Shown: positions 58,201 through 64,000 of the stretch, in pieces
Layout: the number at the start of each line of letters is the position of its first letter
Position numbering within the stretch: the first letter of the stretch is position 1
Made by a program: the position numbers and the translations under genes
NCBI GenBank assembly: GCA_019633425.1
Contig: WSUB01000017.1
Coordinates: 62,001-126,000 of the forward strand
Source of the DNA: Tulasnella sp. 424
Taxonomy: Eukaryota > Basidiomycota > Agaricomycetes > Cantharellales > Tulasnellaceae
DNA: 64,000 nt
Reading direction: 5' to 3'
The notes under the pieces: model-generated
The model's input: only the letters and a program-made list of their open reading frames with translations
What the model was told of the DNA's origin: nothing
Databases searched by the model: none

Positions 58201-60136
58201 GTGGCCACAAGACGACAAACGACGAACGCGGGTCAATATTACACTGGGGGGTGACGACATTCTTCGTTTCGCCCGACTTATTGTTATTGTGCCATGCGCG
58301 TTGCAACCGTCCCTTCATTGAACACGTTCCTTCCCTCTTGCAATCCCTGCCAGCCCTCGTTCCTCCTTTTTTCTCTCTCCTTTTTTCGCTGACCTCGGCC
58401 CTTGCAATGCTCTTGCGCACCCTTCCTTCGAAAAAGCCGACATCTCAATTCGGCGCCGGGCGCGCTGCGCTGCTGCTGGCTCCAGCTCAGCGTCGGTCCT
58501 CCACTCTCCCTTCTCCCGACGATGTACGACCGCTCAAGCGGGGAAGCACATAAACAAAAACCACCTGAAAGTCCTTCCCAAGCAGAGAAAGGCACGTACC
58601 CCAGGCTTATTTGACGTCTATTTCAGCATGCGGGGAGGACCGTGATTTCCCCCCCTCCATTCACCTGGGTGCGGAGTGCAACTCACGGCTGTTGACAGGT
58701 GGATGTGGGGTCAAACCTTCCTTTCCTGGACGCTGCCGGGTCTCTAATCCCAAGAAGATCGTGACTCGCACTTCCTTTGGGATGAGGCAGTGGCTGGGGT
58801 AGGTGGAAAGAGGCGCCCAAGGAGGGAATCGAGGAGCGCCTGCTCTGGCGATCACCCCGTGAACGTGCATGCGGAACCGTCCGCCTCCTCTTACTCTGAC
58901 GGAGAACAAGTCAATCTCTTGTAGCTCACTTTATCGAACTGATAATTTGCAAACCACTCATACTTTTTACCTGATTCGGACGACCAGTCCAAAAAATCGA
59001 CCCAGCTTGCTACCCTCGATATGTCTTGGATTGACTTGGAGGGAACAATTTGACTTGAACGGCTCATCCGTTTCCCCCGATCCTCTTAGCAATGCTTCTT
59101 TTCTTTTTCCTTCTCTTCACAGCCCGCAGCCCCCAATCCCTCGAAAATGGTTCCAGTATAGTCGTTACATTTCCATGATCATGGCCCCGGAGAGGGTGAA
59201 CTTCGCATCTTGCTCACGACCTCCTATCCCCAAACCTGCCTAATCCGTCCAAGTCTACCCAGTCTCATGGAATGCGATGGACAACCCCCCAGTCCCAAGG
59301 TAACAAAACTAGCATACTATACATGTGGAGATTTAGACTTTTGCTGCCCTTCCCGTTCGCAAAATCGCGCGAACGTGTTCGATTTCAAGAGCGCGCTGTC
59401 CATCCATTTTTGAAACAGGCATATTGTTGGGTGATGTACATTGAGGTACAGGGGTAAGGTAGCCGACGCAAGGATAGTGCCGGAGATCGCGAGCGCCCAA
59501 AGGGTGGTTTCGAAGCCACAGGTTGGTGCGGCGTAAGAGCTGATGTCCCCGAGTGGATCATTGCGTCAATTGGGCATTAGCCGGAGAACGCCACCGGTGA
59601 GGCACGTCTTGAAGGGCGATGGAGAAGGTGGATACGCGAGGCTTGCAATTCCTGACGTAGCCAGCGGCGAAAGATGGTCGCGAATAACCGGAGGATTTGC
59701 AGTCGGCATCACAGCATTCCTACACTCTGCCTAGATCTGGTGACACTCCAACCCCCAGTGATAAATATAAAAAATACCGCCCGAAGACCAATAAAATACA
59801 GAGAGAGGGAATCCAGAAAGCTAGGTATCTAGGTAGGTGAACAACACAGCAACGACAGAGAGCTATGTATAGTGAGAGGGAGCCCACCCGACGTGCACGG
59901 AACGAAACCAAGAAAGCACAGAGCACAAGAAACATGGAAACGAATGACGCATCCTATGAGTGCTCCACCGCATGATTTTCAGCGAAGGAGAATACCCAAA
60001 CGGATTGCTGACCATCGAGATCGAAGAACATAGGAGTCCGTTCACACCAGTCCACGAACAACCACCCCCCCCTCCACATAAAGCACGCAAAACATTCCAA
60101 GCAGAAACGCAAGCCACTCCACGACTTGGAAGAAAT
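55243..60136. other. 4.9 kb upstream region of the GATA gene, no confirmed gene
   Basis: Long non-coding stretch between the divergent-side promoter of the GATA gene and the 3' end of the GT61 gene. It contains a CT-rich leader up to about 55750, a (GA) run at about 57532-57546 and, at 58407-58553, an orphan exon-like ORF with mitochondrial-presequence character behind a CT-rich leader (separate entry). No other gene signal was found on either strand. Confidence 0.5.
58407..58553 (+). CDS. Orphan exon-like ORF with presequence-like N-terminus
   Basis: An ATG follows a strongly pyrimidine-rich leader and opens 48 codons rich in Arg, Ala, Leu and Ser without acidic residues up to about residue 36 (AGRAALLLAPAQRRSST), the signature of a mitochondrial presequence. 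A GT site inside (GAT|GTACGA) could be a donor, but I found no matching downstream exon. It is either the first exon of a gene I failed to assemble, a truncated 5' fragment, or chance. Confidence 0.25.
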   Translation: MLLRTLPSKKPTSQFGAGRAALLLAPAQRRSSTLPSPDDVRPLKRGST

Positions 60137-62486
60137 CTATGGAAGGCGTCCTTCGATACGGTCTTCAATGAGTTTAGCAATGGTTGGACCGTGTGCGGGT
60201 ATTTGGTTTCCTTGGAAGCCTTCCGGGTGTATCACGGCAGGATCTTTGGGGTGAGTAAAGTACCTATATGGATAGAAGAAAACGGTATAGTGAGCACTCC
60301 CGTCAAATGGACAAGCCAACGCTGACGGTGAAGTTGATGTCTGGCAAGATCGGATCATCCCCAGCAGGCCCAACTGTCCTGGTGACCAAGACTAATGGCC
60401 GTAAAAAGAAAGAACGCAATGAAATTGAACTCACGTGTCGTTCCAAATGCCATAGTGCCTCATCCCAAGAGCCCTCGAAGTCCATTCGTAGTCCTTGGCG
60501 AATCCACCGGGAATGAAAATCTCGATCACAGTCGACAGAGGCGTCAACGGCATCCAGACTAAATGAGTCAGACCGTTGCCGTGAATGCCCAACATGACCT
60601 ACAGAAGGAAATGTGAAGAGCGAAATGTGAGTGACACATAGGAGTCAGATGTCACGGGGCCGGGTTGCCATTGGAAATATTGGAAGGTCACGAGTGGAGG
60701 TGAATGAAGCGTACAACGGAATGTGTACTTACAGTCGTTTTAGCGGCTAACTGAATCTGTTCATCTTTTGTCAACTTTTCGGCTTGGACAACTTGAAGTT
60801 CCCATCGCTTGGTTTTACACAACTCGGTTAATGCGGCGACGAGGGCCTAGCAAAGCAACAAGGTCACCGCCCAGCCTCGTCAGCACAACGGAAACTTCCC
60901 ATCCCCAAAAGCACAGAAAACGACGCACCTCATGATCTTCCTTGATCATCGCTCTTCTGTTCCCACTCCTCACAACGTAGGTAATGACGATTGGCATCCT
61001 CCTCGACGCGGTCTTCGCCACCTCGATTTGCTTAGCCGTTGGAAAATCGTCCCCATTCGAATTTCCGTTCCACTCTTTAGCCCAAATGACGTTCTGATCA
61101 ATCGTCTTTTGCTCTACTCCCGCGAACCGTAAAACCGAACGGCGGACAGGCTCCCACCAGAATTTGCTGGATTCTTTCCTGGTCGCATGCCATGCTTCGG
61201 AGACGATTCGTTGATTTCGGCTGGGGCAGAGTTCACCTCGGAATGCGGCGGATCGGTCTGAGAAGACGACGCGGTCGAAGCGGAAGGCTCTTCGCGAGCG
61301 ACTTGCGCTGGCTTCGGTCATTTTGGAGCGACCTTCCCAGTCGAGTTGGGTTTCCAGGCCTGCAAGAAAGCCAAGGTGTCTTGGCGTTAGCGACGTTGAA
61401 CGCAATAAGGACGGAGGGACGCATACTTATAGAGGGGAAAACAGCGTGCATGAAGTACTGGTTAAATGTTGAATAATCCCGCCATTCTGATAAACGGAAG
61501 AGCATTTTGGGGTTTAGGTTTAAAACGTGGGTAAGTGGAGAGCGTCTCACGCACCCTCTTCCCTGCAATGGGGGTAGATGATACGCGCAGGGCTTTCAAG
61601 AGTAGTCTCTCCATAGGCGTTGATTTTCGAATCGAGGGACGAGTAGAATCTCCATAAACCCATCCAGCTTTCCGCGACGAAATGGTAATAGTGGGAAACG
61701 AATTGGCCGGGGTCGTTGATGAGGAACTGCGTTAGGAAAAAAAAGGGAGGGAGGCGCGGTATCAGGTTCTCTCCAATTCCCGATTGGCCAGTTGTGACGG
61801 CAGACTAAGACATACCGACAAGCCTTCCACCGCCCACACGCGTTTGCCGAACAACTGTTCGGCTTCCCTCGTCGAGATGATCCGCATATCTTTGTCTGTC
61901 GGCTCGCGAGTCGCGATGTTTTCAGGAGTGTTTTCGGCTCGGAGTCCCGTCGAGGTCATCATCCTGATAGCGGGCCATTCCGCAGGTTCGTCAGTGACGA
62001 TGAACATCGTTCCTCCAGACATGTAGACGTTGTCGAATATCGTCCATCCCGGCGCGTGTTTGAGGAGTTTGGTCGTTTTGATTGGGTCGTCTTCGCCTCG
62101 GGCGGAGATAGCTAAATAACGCGAATTTTTTCTATCAGTGGATTTTAGTATATGAGTGATGGGCGTCGGGAGGACATACCGAATCCACTTCTTGGTGGTA
62201 GCTTTTCTGGTTCTTGCTTGACGACTGGTTGTTGAACCTCAGGTGCTGGCGGACAGCGAGACAGCAAATCGGCGTCATCCTTGTCCCAGAAACTGCCTAT
62301 ATTTGGCCAATCTATCGGCATCTTCCACGACTCATCCACGTCCGATGTCGATTCACCTGATGTTGAGCTCACTTTGGTTTTTCTTGGTGCACTGAGGACA
62401 TGGTGTGTCGCGACAAGGAGGCCGCCAACGAAAACAATAATGAAAATGGATCGTTGTGCTGAGAGACGACGAAAGCTCATCATCAT
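60137..62486 (-). CDS. Glycosyltransferase family 61 protein (DUF563, EOGT-like)
   Basis: Type II membrane glycosyltransferase of the secretory pathway, 556 aa in eight exons: 62486-62180, 62111-61816, 61726-61555, 61486-61427, 61359-60929, 60846-60733, 60598-60435 and 60263-60137. The frame closes. A short basic cytosolic tail is followed by one anchor at about residues 13-32 (SIFIIVFVGGLLVATHHVL) and a Ser/Pro-rich stem. The catalytic region has the fungal GT61 pattern: AENTPENIATREPTDK, VSHYYHFVAES, FRFDRVVFSDR, VMLGIHGNGLTHLVWM and HPEGFQGNQIP. The family includes xylosyl- and O-GlcNAc transferases; donor and acceptor cannot be deduced here. The start has three consecutive ATGs (MMM); the first is used. 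The last intron (171 nt) is the longest. Confidence 0.9.
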
Positions 62487-63928
62487 GAAAACTGTTTCCC
62501 TATGAGGTCCAGTCCTCGAAGAATGAAAGGGGTATTGGGGGGAAATGAGAGCAAGGAACGTTGGTGGTGGAAAGGAAGGTGAAGGTTTTTAAGAGCTGGC
62601 GAGAGTAAGGATCGAGGTGTCGGTCTAAATTCTAAGTGTACCTGGCGCGCGGCTGTGCGCCTTTTACGCAACCCCCAAGACTTTTCCTACGCCGGCCACA
62701 AATCCCCGCCCCCAGACGAACTGCCCTCGGCATCGACTTCTGGCAACGGCCGAGAACTTTGGAAGGCGAAGGTGCATAGCATCACGAGTTTTGCCGAGCA
62801 GCAAGAGCACAGACGTCAACTCTTCATTCTGAAGTCTAGTCAAGGGCTCACGTTTTGAACGTCCAAAGCCTATGGTTTTTCGCTTTCAAGAATAATCAAT
62901 GCCTGGAGATCCGAGATCATCTGCATAGCCCGCTCAAGATGCGGTTCAAGCTGGAAACTACACTTCACTCCTCGAATTGGTGGCAAATCCTTACGCACAG
63001 ACGACCCTCTACCGAGCAACAAAGGGGGTTCCTTTTGCCTCAGCTACCAAGGTCCGAGCTATGAGCTGGCGCCTGCCCTATTCAGGGCCCTCGGGCACCA
63101 GCCACAAGAACGCTTGCCCGTGAACGGTTCATGCTCTACAATATCGGACAACCTTGACCCTCCCCTCGGATCCCTGATACCCTTGTTAAATTATGTCCCC
63201 ATGACCATTTATGGCCTAAGAGGGTCTGGTTTCAGCCTCCAGGAATGCTTCTGCAAAGCGTTGACTTCAATCGCGGGTCATGACGATGCAAATCGTAAGC
63301 CTCAGAATTACCCACGAAGAAGGATTTAATCTCGTCCTGTGATATTATTTTGTGCCAAATAAAGAAAGCGACACAAAAACACGAAGTGTAGACAGCGAGA
63401 AAGCGCGAGAGAAGCTTGTAACCTGGAATTTGCAACAGGAAGACCTGGTCTATTCGATCGGTCCACGTCGGTGAATGGCCCCACTTTAGTCCCCCAAATT
63501 GAACTAGACAGAGGATATGACGTGGAAGGGGTGGAATCCTCTGGGATCGCGCGTGCTGTGCAGTCGGCCCTGGCTCGATCAACCCGGTTCTTCGCATGGC
63601 TTCCCAAGGATGGCCGACATCCCTTTGTGAGCATGGACGTCATTAGATCCAGCGAAGAGAGTCAAAATATATCGAGCAAGGTCCGATGCGAGCGAAATTA
63701 CAGTAACCATCTGTTTCTGAGAAAAAAGCCTACGCCCTATCTCTGTCCAGCTCATGAACAGGTTCGTTGTCAGAATACATCTTTCATCTCACTCTCGCAT
63801 CTGCCTGGCTCTTAAAAAGTCGTTCCTGAAGACCCAAACGAAACCCACAAACTTCCCTCCCAGTCGCTAGGATAGATACGTATCAGCGCGCGCGACGATA
63901 CTGTATAACCGCAAGAACAAAAACATAC
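62487..63928. other. Intergenic near the right edge
   Basis: 1.4 kb upstream of the GT61 gene. No protein domain was recognised; overlapping ORFs around 63226-63640 (minus) and 63471-63815 (plus) lack splice or motif support. The part next to 63928 may be the 3' end of the gene leaving the window. Confidence 0.45.
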
Positions 63929-64000
63929 TGGTAGCTTTCTTGCTGAGCCTCGGTCCATACTTGGCTTTCTTCGCCTGCTGCTGCTTGCTGTCCTGTTTGC
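63929..64000 (-). CDS. Partial exon of a gene leaving the right edge
   Basis: On the minus strand the last 72 bases are open and encode a Lys/Gln/Ser-rich segment (KQQQAKKAKYGPRLSKKAT), then a GTATGT donor at 63928. A possible acceptor at CCTAG near 63869 would add about 27 residues before a stop near 63788. A basic Lys-rich C-terminus is common in nucleolar or ribosome-associated proteins, but no family can be named. Confidence 0.35.

Noticed and set aside
61192..61476. 94-codon plus-strand ORF over the GT61 gene
   Set aside because: Antisense to a well-supported exon; Arg-rich shadow.

Overview
The window is nuclear DNA of a filamentous basidiomycete. Evidence: genes are split by short GT-AG introns (mostly 45-130 nt), there are pyrimidine-rich leaders, and the families are typically agaricomycete (Zn2Cys6, F-box/LRR, GT61, AreA-type GATA). 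A protein kinase fused to a long TPR array resembles families I recall as greatly expanded in Tulasnella-like Cantharellales. That placement is inference from family memory, not a search.

Layout. 1-3067: no convincing gene. 3068-5074 (+): Zn2Cys6 transcription factor. 5796-7332 (+): mitochondrial S-adenosylmethionine carrier. 9120-11798 (-) and 11973-14673 (+): a divergent pair, a Hos3-type histone deacetylase and a CRAL-TRIO/RhoGAP protein, sharing a 174-bp promoter. 15205-15950: broken relic of a second fungal transcription factor. 17227-19225 (+): F-box protein. 19829-22020 (+): Golgi GDA1-type nucleoside diphosphatase. 22092-23705: two diverged ~800-bp tandem units, each with an intron-containing tRNA-Asp; a decayed third copy lies near 27.8 kb. 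24679-27383 (-): kinase-TPR fusion with an apparent one-base frameshift. 31854-33591 (+): bZIP factor with a tiny uORF. 34716-42225: segmental duplication with an F-box gene and two AA7/BBE-like flavo-oxidases; the second unit has lost its F-box gene. 43400-44035 (+): orphan small protein. 44430-45880: F-box/LRR relic. 45933-49879 (-): OCRL-type inositol polyphosphate 5-phosphatase (19 exons) with one frame problem. 50485-55242 (-): AreA/Nit2-like GATA regulator. 60137-62486 (-): GT61 glycosyltransferase. 63929-64000 (-): fragment of a gene running off the right edge.

The genes do not form one pathway. Housekeeping genes (SAM carrier, HDAC, RhoGAP, GDA1, OCRL, GT61, AreA) alternate with a fast-evolving stretch (roughly 22-46 kb) rich in duplications, relics, F-box genes and the kinase-TPR gene. 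Exon boundaries were derived by hand from splice consensus, reading frame and family motifs. Each model was checked for frame closure; exceptions are stated in the entries.
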